Positions 1 to 8,358 of a DNA stretch of 64,000 nucleotides are shown here, in pieces. The position numbers were made by a program, and so were the translations under genes. The stretch is from Methyloversatilis discipulorum (GTDB taxonomy: Bacteria > Pseudomonadota > Gammaproteobacteria > Burkholderiales > Rhodocyclaceae): NCBI RefSeq assembly GCF_000385375.1, contig NZ_ARVV01000001.1:3596001-3660000 (forward strand). The letters are read 5' to 3'. Numbering within the stretch: the first letter of the stretch is position 1; every line of letters starts with the position of its first letter. Below the pieces are notes generated by a model that was not told the origin of the DNA, made no database searches, and saw only the letters and a list, made by a program, of their open reading frames with translations.

Positions 1-495
1 TACCGCGAACTCGACGGCAGCGAAACCTTCGACCGCGTGGCCAGCGTCGGCATGTTCGAACACGTCGGCCGGCGCAACTTCCGCACCTTCATGCAGGTGG
101 TGCGGCGCGCACTGGTGCCTGACGGGCTGGCGCTGCTGCATACGATAGGCAAGAACACGCGGCGCGGCGTCACCGACCCGTGGATAGACCGCTACATCTT
201 CCCCAATGGAGAACTGCCGTCGATCGGCCAGATCGGCGATGCGGTCGATGATGTATTCGTGGTCGAGGACCTGCACAACTTCGGCGCCGATTACGATCGC
301 ACGCTGATGGCCTGGCACGAGAACTTCGAAGCGGCCTGGCCGCAGTTCGCCGACCGCCTCGGCGAGCGCTTTCGCCGCATGTGGCGCTACTACCTGCTGT
401 CCTGCGCCGGCGCCTTCCGCGCGCGCGACATCCAGCTTTGGCAGTGGGTACTGTCGCCGAGAGGCGTGGCAGGCGGCTACCGCAGCGTGCGCTGA
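1..495 (+). CDS. cfa: Cyclopropane-fatty-acyl-phospholipid synthase, C-terminal part
   Basis: This is the 3' part of a gene cut by the left edge; 164 codons are visible and the frame is open from base 1. The family transfers a methylene group from S-adenosylmethionine to cis double bonds of membrane phospholipid acyl chains. The visible part carries the family stretch SVGMFEHVG near its start (the EH pair lies in the catalytic region), followed by the LLHTIG-type strand and the conserved IFPNGELPS block. The tail has the usual FRARDIQLWQWVLS-like ending. A GTG at 37 could be mistaken for a start, but the family has about 200 residues before it. The gene converges on amiC with only 7 bases between stops. 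Identification is by family motifs; paralogues of Cfa exist in many bacteria, so the symbol is tentative. Confidence 0.85.
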   Translation, partial: YRELDGSETFDRVASVGMFEHVGRRNFRTFMQVVRRALVPDGLALLHTIGKNTRRGVTDPWIDRYIFPNGELPSIGQIGDAVDDVFVVEDLHNFGADYDRTLMAWHENFEAAWPQFADRLGERFRRMWRYYLLSCAGAFRARDIQLWQWVLSPRGVAGGYRSVR

Positions 496-502
496 CGGCG
501 GC

Positions 503-1858
503 TCAAAGCGACGCCAGCCGCGACTTGGCCAGCGGCGGGTTCTTCGCCAGATAGCGGCGGATGCCGCGCAGGATGGCGTCGGCCAGCTTGTCCTGGTAGG
601 CGTCGTCGGTCAGCCGCTTCTCTTCTTCCGGATTCGAAATGAAGGCGGTCTCGACCAGGATGGACGGGATGTCCGGCGCCTTCAGCACGGCGAAGCCGGC
701 CTGCTCGACATGCGGCTTGTGCAGCGTGTTCACGCCGCCCAGTTCGCCCAGCACGGCGCGGCCCAGCTTCATCGAGTCGTTCATCGTCGCCGTCTGCGAC
801 AGGTCGAGCAGCGTGCGCGCGAGATAGGGATCCTTGACGTCGAGATTGACGCCGCCGATCAGGTCGGCCGAGTTCTCGCGCTGCGCCAGCCAGCGCGCGG
901 CGGAACTGGTGGCACCGCGGTCGGACAGCACGAACACCGAACTGCCGCGCGCGTCCGGCCGTACGAAGGCGTCGGCGTGGATGGACACGAACAGGTCGGC
1001 GCGCACGCGGCGCGCCTTGGCGACGCGAGTGCCCAGCGGCACGAAGAAATCGGCGTCGCGCGTCAGCACGGCGCGCATCGTCGGGTCAGCGTCTATCTTC
1101 TTCTGCAGGCGCTGCGCCACTTCCAGCGTCACGTTCTTTTCGTAGCTGCCGCCGCGGCCGACCGCGCCCGGGTCTTCGCCGCCGTGACCGGGGTCGAGCA
1201 CGATGGTGACGAGGCGGCTCACGTCCACCTCCGCCTTCTTGCTGCCCGCATCGCGCGACGCGGTCTGGTTCGCCGGTTCGGGTGCCGGCTCGGCCGCCTG
1301 CGACTGTGCCGGCGCGTCGGGCTGGTCGGGTGCCACGTCGCCCTGGTACTGGATGTCGCCCTGACGCGCGAGCTGCATCAGCGGATCGATGGGCATCGCC
1401 GGATAGATGTCCATCACCAGCCGGTGACCGTACTGGCCGACCGGCGCCAGCGTGAACACCTGCGGCTTCACCTCGGTCTTCAGTTCCATCACCAGCCGCA
1501 CCACGCCCGGCTTGTTGCGACCGGCGCGGATCAGCTTGATGTAGGGATCGGTATCGGCAATCTTGCCCGGCAGGCTGCCGAGCACGTTGTTCAGCTCCAC
1601 GCCCTCGATGTCGATCACCAGACGTTCCGGGTTCTGCACGGTGAAGTGCGCGAACTTCAGCGCGTCGCGGGATTCCAGCGTGATGCGGGTATATTCCAGC
1701 GAAGGCCACACGCGGACGGCCAGCAGCGAGGTGGCGGCGGCGCGCCCGACCGGGCTCACCGACAGCAGCAGCGCGGCACCGGAAAATCCGAGAAAATCGC
1801 GCCGGCTCAGGTCGCGGACGGACGGCCTTCCGCGGCGACGCACAAACGGCTTAAACAT
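503..1858 (-). CDS. amiC: N-acetylmuramoyl-L-alanine amidase AmiC (AMIN domain, amidase_3)
   Basis: A periplasmic zinc amidase that cuts the bond between N-acetylmuramic acid and the stem peptide during septum splitting. The start at 1858 is chosen because a perfect AAGGAGGT ribosome site (1864-1871) precedes it and because the protein then begins with a twin-arginine signal (SRRDFLGF, residues 18-25, then a hydrophobic stretch). An AMIN domain (about residues 40-140) comes next, then a Pro/Ala/Gln-rich linker and the amidase_3 domain. Zinc ligands are seen in LDPGHGGEDPGA, in GSYEKN and in VSIHADAF, and the catalytic Glu in ILVETAFISN. The frame is open upstream to 1972, but that extension lies inside tsaE. 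It overlaps tsaE by 52 bases in another frame, so the two are likely translated from one message. Confidence 0.9.
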   Translation of the reverse strand: MFKPFVRRRGRPSVRDLSRRDFLGFSGAALLLSVSPVGRAAATSLLAVRVWPSLEYTRITLESRDALKFAHFTVQNPERLVIDIEGVELNNVLGSLPGKIADTDPYIKLIRAGRNKPGVVRLVMELKTEVKPQVFTLAPVGQYGHRLVMDIYPAMPIDPLMQLARQGDIQYQGDVAPDQPDAPAQSQAAEPAPEPANQTASRDAGSKKAEVDVSRLVTIVLDPGHGGEDPGAVGRGGSYEKNVTLEVAQRLQKKIDADPTMRAVLTRDADFFVPLGTRVAKARRVRADLFVSIHADAFVRPDARGSSVFVLSDRGATSSAARWLAQRENSADLIGGVNLDVKDPYLARTLLDLSQTATMNDSMKLGRAVLGELGGVNTLHKPHVEQAGFAVLKAPDIPSILVETAFISNPEEEKRLTDDAYQDKLADAILRGIRRYLAKNPPLAKSRLASL

Positions 1859-2319
1859 GCCCGACCTCCTTCGCTGCCGGCGGACAGCCGCGCACGGCGC
1901 GCCTCGCCGACCACGGCGAGCGCAATGCGCAGATCGGGCTGCGGCAGATGCGCGCCCGCCTTGTCCGGCCACTCGACCAGACAGACGCCCGCGCTTTCGC
2001 CGGTTTGCCCGAAGTATTCGTCCAGACCTGCTTCGATGAATTCATCAGGATCCGTGAAGCGATAAAAATCAAAGTGATACAACGGGAAGTTTAAGCTAGA
2101 AATAGCATACGATTCAAGCAAAGTGAAGGTCGGACTTTTTACCTTTCCCGTGTGGCCCAGCGCCCTGAGCAGTCCGCGCACCAGCGTGGTCTTGCCGGCG
2201 CCCAGGTCGCCGTCCAGAAACACGCACAGGCCGGGCGCCAGCGCGCGCGCCAGTCGCGCGCCCAGCGCCTCGGTGGCGGCGGTGTCGGCGAGGTCCATCG
2301 TCAGGGTTGAATCATTCAT
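1807..2319 (-). CDS. tsaE: tRNA threonylcarbamoyladenosine biosynthesis ATPase TsaE
   Basis: The ATPase subunit that works with TsaD and TsaB to make the t6A modification on ANN-decoding tRNAs in the cytoplasm. The P-loop GDLGAGKTT sits at residues 37-45. SPTFTL and the YHFDFYR stretch, both typical of the family, follow, then LVEWPDK. The start at 2319 (MNDSTL) gives 170 residues, a little longer than the usual 150-160. The extra C-terminal residues lie over the beginning of amiC, and the frame of this gene continues 52 bases into amiC. The order tsaE-amiC is common in proteobacteria. It is divergent from queG, with 54 bases between starts. Confidence 0.92.
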   Translation of the reverse strand: MNDSTLTMDLADTAATEALGARLARALAPGLCVFLDGDLGAGKTTLVRGLLRALGHTGKVKSPTFTLLESYAISSLNFPLYHFDFYRFTDPDEFIEAGLDEYFGQTGESAGVCLVEWPDKAGAHLPQPDLRIALAVVGEARRARLSAGSEGGRACLSRLCVAAEGRPSAT

Positions 2320-2373
2320 GGCGGTCTGCGTGAAATCGGAGCGGCCGCCATTATCCGCCCGCGCGGTCGCGCA

Positions 2374-3453
2374 ATGAGCGACACCCTGCCCTGCAGCCCG
2401 GACGGACTGGTCGCGCGCATACGCGACTGGGGACGCGAGCTGGGCTTCGCGTCGATCGGCATTTCCGGTGTCGATCTGGGTGAAGCCGAAACCCGCCTGC
2501 TCGACTGGCTCGCCGCCGGCCGTCACGGCGAACTGGACTACATGGCGCGCCACGGCGCGATTCGCGCACGCCCGGCCGAACTGGTGCCGGGCACGCTGTC
2601 GGTCATCAGCGCACGCATGCCGTACTGGCCGGACGATGCGGCGGACGCGCAGGCGGTGCTCGACGACGGCGACCTCGGCTATGTGTCGCGTTACGCACTC
2701 GGCCGCGATTACCACAAGGTGCTGCGCAACCGGCTGCAGAAGCTGGCAGAACGGATCGAGAGCGTGGTCGGCCCCTTCGGCCACCGTGCCTTCACCGACT
2801 CGGCGCCGGTGCTCGAAGTCGAGATCGCCCGCCGCGCCGCACTCGGCTGGCGCGGCAAGCACACGCTGCTGATCCACCGCGACGCCGGCTCGATGTTCTT
2901 TCTCGGCGAACTGTTCACCACGCTGCCGCTGCCGCCCGACGAGCCCCAGGCCGACCACTGCGGCACCTGCACCCGCTGCATCGACATCTGCCCGACCGGC
3001 GCCATCGTCGCGCCCTACCAGCTGGACGCGCGGCTGTGCGTGTCCTACCTGACGATAGAACTGGACGGCCCGATCCCCGAGCCACTGCGCCCCCTGATCG
3101 GCAACCGCATCTACGGCTGCGACGACTGTCAGCTGGTGTGCCCGTGGAACCGTCACGCGGCCAAGGCCGTCGAGCCGGACTTCGCGGTGCGCAACGGGCT
3201 GGACCACGCACCACTGACCGCGCTGTTCGCCTGGTCGGAGGACGAATTCAACCGCCGCCTCGAAGGCAGCGCGATCCGGCGCATCGGCCACGAGCGCTGG
3301 CTGCGCAATATCGCGGTCGCGCTCGGCAACGCGCCATCCTCCGCCGCCCACATCGCCGCGCTGCAGGCGCGCGCCGACCACGCCTCACCGGTCGTGCGCG
3401 AACACGTCGCCTGGGCGCTGGCCCGACAACATTCTCCGGACACACCGACATGA
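2374..3453 (+). CDS. queG: Epoxyqueuosine reductase QueG
   Basis: Catalyses the last step of queuosine synthesis, reducing epoxyqueuosine in tRNA to queuosine with a cobalamin and two [4Fe-4S] clusters. The 359-residue protein has the family N-terminus (GFASIGISGVDL), the conserved HGELDYMARH region, ARMPYW, and the two ferredoxin-like cysteine motifs CGTCTRCIDICP and CDDCQLVCPWN. A HEAT-like C-terminus ends in HASPVVREHVAWAL. Its stop overlaps the slyX start by four bases (ATGA), so the two are translationally coupled. gluQ, which modifies queuosine further in tRNA-Asp, lies just downstream on the other strand. Confidence 0.95.
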   Translation: MSDTLPCSPDGLVARIRDWGRELGFASIGISGVDLGEAETRLLDWLAAGRHGELDYMARHGAIRARPAELVPGTLSVISARMPYWPDDAADAQAVLDDGDLGYVSRYALGRDYHKVLRNRLQKLAERIESVVGPFGHRAFTDSAPVLEVEIARRAALGWRGKHTLLIHRDAGSMFFLGELFTTLPLPPDEPQADHCGTCTRCIDICPTGAIVAPYQLDARLCVSYLTIELDGPIPEPLRPLIGNRIYGCDDCQLVCPWNRHAAKAVEPDFAVRNGLDHAPLTALFAWSEDEFNRRLEGSAIRRIGHERWLRNIAVALGNAPSSAAHIAALQARADHASPVVREHVAWALARQHSPDTPT

Positions 3454-3650
3454 CCGACCGCCTGAACGACCTTGAAGCCCGCATCACGCTGATGGATGAC
3501 ATGCTGGACGCGCTGAACCGCACAGTGTTCGAGCAGCAGCGCGCGATCGAGTCACTGCAGTTGCAGCTCAAGCACGTCTATGCGCAGGTGCAGGGCATGC
3601 AGCCGGCCGAACGTGCCGACGCGCAGCAGGACATTCCGCCGCACTACTGA
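3450..3650 (+). CDS. slyX: SlyX family protein
   Basis: A small 66-residue protein of the SlyX family, whose biochemical role is unknown; the Escherichia coli gene was named for its link to phage lysis phenotypes. The sequence is almost entirely a heptad-patterned coiled coil (about residues 3-50: leucine, isoleucine and methionine spaced through LEARITLMDDMLDALN and VFEQQRAIESLQLQL) and ends with the family-typical PPHY. The ATG at 3450 overlaps the queG stop (ATGA). Only 9 bases separate its stop from the convergent gluQ stop, leaving no room for a conventional terminator. Confidence 0.88.
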   Translation: MTDRLNDLEARITLMDDMLDALNRTVFEQQRAIESLQLQLKHVYAQVQGMQPAERADAQQDIPPHY

Positions 3651-3659
3651 GTCCGTCTC

Positions 3660-4544
3660 CTACCGCGTCCCGGACAGCGCAGTCAGCGTCCATCGCTGCA
3701 CCGCCCACGCCAGCACATCTTCGCGCCCGGACGCCACGACGTCGGCCGGCGGCGGGTGGCGCAGGAAGGCGAGCGCCTCCTCCAGGTCGGTCAGCGCATC
3801 GGCCGGCTCCAGCGCCGGCGCGCGTGTCTGCTTGGACAGCTTCTCGCCGTTCGCATCAAGCACCACCGGCACGTGTGCGTAGCGCGGCTGCGCCAGGCCG
3901 AGCGCGCGCTGCACCAGGATCTGCCGCGGCGTCGAGGTGAGCAGATCGGCACCGCGCACGATGTCGGTCACGCCCTGGTCGGCGTCGTCCACCACCACAG
4001 CAAGCTGATAGGCACAGTAGCCGTCGGCACGCCACAGCACGAAGTCGCCGGAATCAGCCGCCACATCGACCGCGATGCGACCGAGTACGCGGTCGTCGAA
4101 CGCGACCTCGCCTGCCGGCACGCGCAGCCGCCAGGCGCGTGGCGCGATGCCGGCGCGATCGCGGCAGGTGCCGGGGTAACGCCGTGCGCCATCGGAGGCC
4201 AGCGGCTGCGATTCGAGATCACGACGGGTGCAGGCGCACCCGTAGGCCGCGCCGCCAGCGATCAGTGTGTCGAGCGCAGCGCGATACAGCGCGGTACGCC
4301 GGCTCTGCCACACCACCTCGCCGTCCCAGTGCAGGCCGAGCGCGTCGAGCTGGCGCAGTATGGTGTCGGTGGCCGCGACTGAGCAGCGCGGCTCGTCCAC
4401 GTCCTCGATGCGCAACAGCCAGCGGCCGGCGGCGGCGCGTGCATCCAGCCAGCTGGCCAGCGCCGCCACGAGCGAACCCTTGTGCAGCGGGCCGGTCGGA
4501 CTGGGTGCGAAACGGCCGACATACAGGCGACGCTCGGCTACCAT
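3660..4544 (-). CDS. gluQ: Glutamyl-Q tRNA(Asp) synthetase
   Basis: A truncated paralogue of glutamyl-tRNA synthetase that glutamylates the queuosine base at position 34 of tRNA-Asp. At 294 residues it contains only the catalytic core and no anticodon-binding domain, as the family requires. It has [14 protein letters not shown] (the HIGH-like signature, H21), [10 protein letters not shown], the cysteine-containing zinc site [10 protein letters not shown] with a later YPGTC, and KLSKQ in place of KMSKS. Finding it beside queG supports a queuosine-hypermodification function. It is divergent from the thioredoxin gene with 39 bases between starts. Confidence 0.93.
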   Translation of the reverse strand: MVAERRLYVGRFAPSPTGPLHKGSLVAALASWLDARAAAGRWLLRIEDVDEPRCSVAATDTILRQLDALGLHWDGEVVWQSRRTALYRAALDTLIAGGAAYGCACTRRDLESQPLASDGARRYPGTCRDRAGIAPRAWRLRVPAGEVAFDDRVLGRIAVDVAADSGDFVLWRADGYCAYQLAVVVDDADQGVTDIVRGADLLTSTPRQILVQRALGLAQPRYAHVPVVLDANGEKLSKQTRAPALEPADALTDLEEALAFLRHPPPADVVASGREDVLAWAVQRWTLTALSGTR

Positions 4545-4583
4545 GCCGGCTCGCCTCCGAGCGACTTACACCCAAGGACCCCC

Positions 4584-4961
4584 ATGGCCACCATCGAACT
4601 TACTGAAGACAGCTTCAACAGCACGGTCGAGAACAATCCCTTCGTCATCATCGATTTCTGGGCACCCTGGTGCGGCCCCTGCCGCAATTTTGCCCCGGTC
4701 TACGAAGCGGCGTCGGAAAAGTATCCGGACATCGTGTTCGCCAAGGTGAATACCGAAGAGGAACAGGGCATCGCCGCCGCCTTCGGCATCCGCTCGATTC
4801 CGACCCTGATGGTGTTCCGCGACCAGATCGTGCTGTACGGACAGCCGGGCGCGCTGCCGGCCGGCCAGTTCGAACAGCTGATCGAACAGGCCAAGGCGCT
4901 GGACATGGACAAGGTGCGCGCCGAAGTGGCCGCCCAGCAGAGCGACGGCGCGACGTCCTGA
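4584..4961 (+). CDS. Thioredoxin family protein
   Basis: A cytoplasmic disulfide reductase of the thioredoxin fold, 125 residues. The active site WCGPC lies in FWAPWCGPCR (about residues 25-34) and the cis-proline loop in IRSIPTLMVF. No signal peptide or N-terminal zinc ribbon is seen, so it is TrxA-like rather than TrxC-like. The C-terminus carries about 20 extra residues (an acidic/Gln-rich tail) beyond the standard fold. AAGGA lies upstream of the ATG at 4584. Because such proteins have many paralogues and the tail is unusual for TrxA, I leave the symbol empty. Confidence 0.88.
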   Translation: MATIELTEDSFNSTVENNPFVIIDFWAPWCGPCRNFAPVYEAASEKYPDIVFAKVNTEEEQGIAAAFGIRSIPTLMVFRDQIVLYGQPGALPAGQFEQLIEQAKALDMDKVRAEVAAQQSDGATS

Positions 4962-4973
4962 TCGCAACGCAAC

Positions 4974-4991
4974 GCCGGCGGATCCGCCGGC
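4974..4991. terminator. Perfect 18-base palindrome between convergent genes, possible two-way terminator
   Basis: GCCGGCGGATCCGCCGGC is its own reverse complement and fills most of the gap between the convergent thioredoxin and GST genes. It could fold on either transcript, but no T-run follows on either strand, so a terminator role is only suggested by position. Confidence 0.35.
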
Positions 4992-5636
4992 TCAGCGATA
5001 GCCTTCTTCGGCCAGCACGCGGCGCACCACCGGCCGCTCGCGCATGCGCCGGTAGAACGCCAGGCAGCGTGACGGCAGCGGCAGGCCGATGCGGTCGGCC
5101 CAGAAGGTGACGTAGAACAGCGCGGCGTCGGCGACCGTCAGGTCGTCGCCGAACAGCCTGCCGTCGTCGTCGATGCGCGCGTCGACCAGTGTGAGGGCCT
5201 CCTCCACCAGGGTCCGGCCCTGCGCCTGGATCGCCTCCAGCCACTGCGTGGCCGCCCCCTCGTTCACACCCGCCGGCAGGTAGCGCTCCGGCGTGAAGAT
5301 GCGGGTGTAACCGGCGCCGTGCACGGTGCCCACGACATGGGTCATCAGATCGACGGCGCGCGCCGCGTCGAACGGCGACGCCGGCAACAGCCGTGCCCGC
5401 GGGAACTGCCAGGCCAGCCACAGCGCGATGGACTGGAATTCGGTCAGCGCCGGATCGTCGTCGATCTGCAGCGCCGGAATCGTGCCCTTGGGGTTGATCG
5501 CCAGATATGCCGGCCGACGGTGATCGCCGGCAGGCAGGTTCACGACGTATGCCTCGAACGGCAGCTCCAGATGTTCGAGCAGGATGTGGATGCCGGTCGA
5601 GCACGAGCCCGGCGTCATGTGGAAGCGCAATCGCAT
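4992..5636 (-). CDS. Glutathione S-transferase family protein
   Basis: A 214-residue soluble protein with the two GST domains. The N-terminal thioredoxin-like domain starts MRLRFHMTPGSCSTG, where the PGSCS cysteine near residue 11 resembles the beta-class catalytic Cys. NPKGTIPAL with the cis-proline and LTEFQSIALWLAW (the glutathione-binding E-S pair) follow. The C-terminal helical domain contains LTVADAALFY, matching the N-cap motif region. The ATG at 5636 was chosen over upstream in-frame starts (to 5897) because the fold begins at once and AGAGGCAG precedes it. The substrate cannot be inferred. Confidence 0.88.
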   Translation of the reverse strand: MRLRFHMTPGSCSTGIHILLEHLELPFEAYVVNLPAGDHRRPAYLAINPKGTIPALQIDDDPALTEFQSIALWLAWQFPRARLLPASPFDAARAVDLMTHVVGTVHGAGYTRIFTPERYLPAGVNEGAATQWLEAIQAQGRTLVEEALTLVDARIDDDGRLFGDDLTVADAALFYVTFWADRIGLPLPSRCLAFYRRMRERPVVRRVLAEEGYR

Positions 5637-5865
5637 GGTCTGCCTCTGTCGGTGTGTGGCCGGCGCGTCGCGCGCCGCATCTCTCCCGCACCGGAAAAGC
5701 AAGATGCATGCAGCGCATGCACGGATCTTGCTGAGCGACCCGCATCCGCCGGCCAGCGCGGATGCATGAGCCCGCTCGCCCGCCTGAATGTGGACTTTGG
5801 CGTACGCGGCTGTCCTCATTGTCGCGTTCGCGCCGGCCGCACCTGCCGCCCGCGAAGGACATCCG

Positions 5866-7692
5866 ATGAGCACCGACACCGCACTCGCACCGCGCAACCG
5901 ACTGGCCGGTGAAGCGTCCCCCTATCTGCAGCAGCACGCCGGCGATCCGGTGCACTGGTATCCGTGGTGCGAGGCCGCCTTCGCCGAGGCGCGCCGGCTC
6001 GACCGCCCCATCCTGCTGTCGGTCGGCTACGCCTCCTGTCACTGGTGCCACGTGATGGCGCGAGAATCCTTTGCCGATCCGGCCACGGCTGCCGCAGTGA
6101 ACGAGGGCTTTGTCGCCATCAAGGTGGACCGTGAGGAGCGACCGGACATCGACGGTCTCTACCAGCAGGCGCTGCAGCTGCTGCGTCGCGGCAACGGCGG
6201 CTGGCCGCTCACCGTCTTCCTGTCGCCGCAGGGCGTGCCCTTCTACGGCGGCACCTATTTCCCGCGCGAAGCGTCCGGCGGGCAGATCGCACTGCGCGAC
6301 GTACTGGCGTCGGTCAGCACCGTATGGACCGAAAGGCGCGCCGATCTTGCGCGCCAGGACGAAGCGCTGATTGCGGCACTGAGCGCCGCCCTGCCACAGC
6401 CCACCGGTGCGCCGCTGGACCCGTCGGTGCAGGAGCAGGCGATACAGCAGCTGGCGGTCGCCTTCGACGCCCGGAACGGCGGCTTCGGCGGCGCGCCGAA
6501 GTTTCCGCACCCGACCGACCTCGATTTCCTGCTGCAGCTGGACAGCGACATCGGCACACCGTCGCCGCGCACGATGGCGCTGGAGTCGCTGCGTCACATC
6601 GCCGAAGGCGGTCTGTTCGACCAGCTCGGCGGCGGCTTCTTCCGCTACAGCGTCGATCCGGCCTGGCATATCCCGCACTTCGAAAAGATGCTGTGCGACA
6701 GCGCCATGCTGCTGCCGCTCTACGCCAATGCCTGGAGGGCGAGCGGCGAAGCGCTGTTCCGGCGTGCGGCCGAACTCACCGTGGACTGGGCATTGCGCGA
6801 AATGCGCAGCGACGACGGACTGTTCTGCAGCGCCCTCGCCGCCGACGACGCCAGCGGCCGCGAGGGGGGCACATATCTGTGGGAAGCGTCGGCGCTGCGC
6901 GAAGTGCTGACACCGGTCGAATGGGATCTGTGCGCCGCACACTGGGGGCTGATCGACCCGCCCGGCTTCGAGGGGAAGTTCTGGCATCTGCGCGTTGCCC
7001 GCCCGGCGGAAAAGCTCGCCACGATGCTGGGCCAACCGGTGGACGCTGTGCAGGCGGTGATAGACGAGGCGCGCAGTCGTCTGCTGGAGCGGCGCAACGA
7101 GCGCGGGCGCGCCGCACGTGACGGCAAGACACCGACTGCCTGGAACGCGCTGATGGTGAACGCGCTCGCCCACGCCGGCGCCGTACTCGGCCGCAGCGAC
7201 TGGCTGGAGGCGGCGCGCACGACCTTCGACGCGCTGCGCGCGGCACGCTGGCGCGAGGACATCGACGGCGCCGACCGTCTGCAGTCGCTGCCCCGCATCG
7301 ACGGCTTTCTCGACGACCACGCCTTCCTGCTGGATGCCGCACTGACGCTGCACGAAGCGATGCCGCGCGACGGCGACCTCGCCTTCGCCGCACGGCTGGC
7401 CGAGGTGATGCTGCTGCGTTTCGAAGACGACGCCAGAGGTGGCTTCTTCTTCACCGCACACGACGCGCTACCACTGTTCCACCGCAGCAAACCCGCCCTC
7501 GACGCTGCCACGCCTGGCGGCAACGGCGTCGCCGCGCTGGCCTTGATCAGACTGGCACGGCGTACCGGCAACACCCGCTACGTGAACGCGGCCGAACGCT
7601 GCGTGCGTCTGTTCGCCGCCACCGTGCGAGCCGACCCGGCCAGCCATACCCGCCTGCTCATGGCCGCGCGCTGGCTGGACGAGGGGCGTTGA
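5866..7692 (+). CDS. DUF255 / YyaL-type thioredoxin-domain protein
   Basis: A 608-residue member of the widespread YyaL/spermatogenesis-associated-protein-20 family. It joins an N-terminal thioredoxin-like DUF255 domain to a six-hairpin glycosidase-like (alpha/alpha toroid) region. The signature [22 protein letters not shown] is present at the start, then [18 protein letters not shown] with a CxxC, the [10 protein letters not shown] block and [21 protein letters not shown] and HFEKMLCD lie in the toroid part. The biochemical role is not established. GAAGGA precedes the ATG at 5866. The frame is open to 5788, and the 26 extra residues would look like a short hydrophobic leader, so export cannot be ruled out, but family members normally begin near my start. 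Confidence 0.88.
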   Translation: MSTDTALAPRNRLAGEASPYLQQHAGDPVHWYPWCEAAFAEARRLDRPILLSVGYASCHWCHVMARESFADPATAAAVNEGFVAIKVDREERPDIDGLYQQALQLLRRGNGGWPLTVFLSPQGVPFYGGTYFPREASGGQIALRDVLASVSTVWTERRADLARQDEALIAALSAALPQPTGAPLDPSVQEQAIQQLAVAFDARNGGFGGAPKFPHPTDLDFLLQLDSDIGTPSPRTMALESLRHIAEGGLFDQLGGGFFRYSVDPAWHIPHFEKMLCDSAMLLPLYANAWRASGEALFRRAAELTVDWALREMRSDDGLFCSALAADDASGREGGTYLWEASALREVLTPVEWDLCAAHWGLIDPPGFEGKFWHLRVARPAEKLATMLGQPVDAVQAVIDEARSRLLERRNERGRAARDGKTPTAWNALMVNALAHAGAVLGRSDWLEAARTTFDALRAARWREDIDGADRLQSLPRIDGFLDDHAFLLDAALTLHEAMPRDGDLAFAARLAEVMLLRFEDDARGGFFFTAHDALPLFHRSKPALDAATPGGNGVAALALIRLARRTGNTRYVNAAERCVRLFAATVRADPASHTRLLMAARWLDEGR

Positions 7693-7713
7693 TCAGCGGA
7701 GAGGGCGCGGCGC

Positions 7714-8211
7714 TCAGGCGGCTCGCTGTCTCCGGTAGCGGATACGCATGATGGGCGACCAGTTGCCGTCGGCATCCTGCACGTGCGAAGACAGCGTCCG
7801 CTCGTCCGGACCATGGACCTCTATCGTGTCGCGGTAGCGCGCGGTGCCGCTGCCCGAGAAGGCCGGTCCTTCGCTGTACAGCGACAGCACGCGGCCGGCT
7901 GCGTCCAGTTCGCCCTCGTACTGCCACAGCGTCGTCATCATCGACCCTGCCCAGTTGCCGACGAAGCGGCCTCCGTCTGCGCGCGCGGGGTCGAAGCCCA
8001 GGGTCATCAGAGTGTAGGCCGCGCTGCCGTCCGGCATGTCACCGCGCCCCTCGAACAGCACCCACAGTTCGCCGAGCGCGCGCACGGTTTCGCTACCGCT
8101 CCAGCACGCGTCGTCCGCGGCCCCGTCGGCCACAGGTTCGCTCTCTCCGCGCCATTCACCCTCGAACTGCCTCAGCCATCGATGCTGATCCTGCGGCGCT
8201 GTATTCATCAT
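7714..8211 (-). CDS. DUF1579 domain-containing protein
   Basis: A 165-residue protein of unknown function matching the DUF1579 pattern: WLRQFEGEWRGESE near the start, a central ALGELWVLFEGRGDMPDG, LGFDPARA, FVGNWAGSMM, and a C-terminal RDTIEVHGPDERTLSSHV. The fold is expected to be a lipocalin-like beta barrel. Two adjacent ATGs (8211 and 8208) could serve; GGAGG about 12 bases upstream favours 8211, and an ATG at 8226 is also possible. It has no signal peptide. Its neighbours give no functional hint. Confidence 0.75.
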   Translation of the reverse strand: MMNTAPQDQHRWLRQFEGEWRGESEPVADGAADDACWSGSETVRALGELWVLFEGRGDMPDGSAAYTLMTLGFDPARADGGRFVGNWAGSMMTTLWQYEGELDAAGRVLSLYSEGPAFSGSGTARYRDTIEVHGPDERTLSSHVQDADGNWSPIMRIRYRRQRAA

Positions 8212-8302
8212 CTTCTCGCCCTCCATCCTGTCGTGACGCCTTTCCCGATGCCCGGCGTATACGAGGTAGACGAACCGGAGCGGAAAGATTCGACAGCGGA
8301 CG

Positions 8303-8335
8303 AAAAAAGCCCTGGCAACCACGGGTTGCCAGGGC
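8303..8335 (-). terminator. Rho-independent terminator of ychF
   Basis: On the minus strand a perfect 12-bp stem, GCCCTGGCAACC with its complement around a CGT loop (8309-8335), is followed at once by six T (the A-run at 8303-8308). It lies 24 bases past the ychF stop, so it ends the prs-rplY-pth-ychF run. Confidence 0.92.
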
Positions 8336-8358
8336 TTCTGCGGCGGTGGAAATGCAGC

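Noticed and set aside
2340..2365. GATAAT on the minus strand as a -10 for tsaE
   Set aside because: No acceptable -35 lies 16-18 bases upstream, and a GATAAT alone is too weak.
5788..5865. Possible signal peptide at the start of the DUF255 protein
   Set aside because: The 26 residues look hydrophobic, but family members start near 5866, where a GAAGGA ribosome site lies. Kept only as an alternative.
4648..7461. A 937-codon open frame on the minus strand
   Set aside because: It covers the thioredoxin and DUF255 genes in antisense and the GST gene in a wrong frame. No recognisable domain is seen in its translation.
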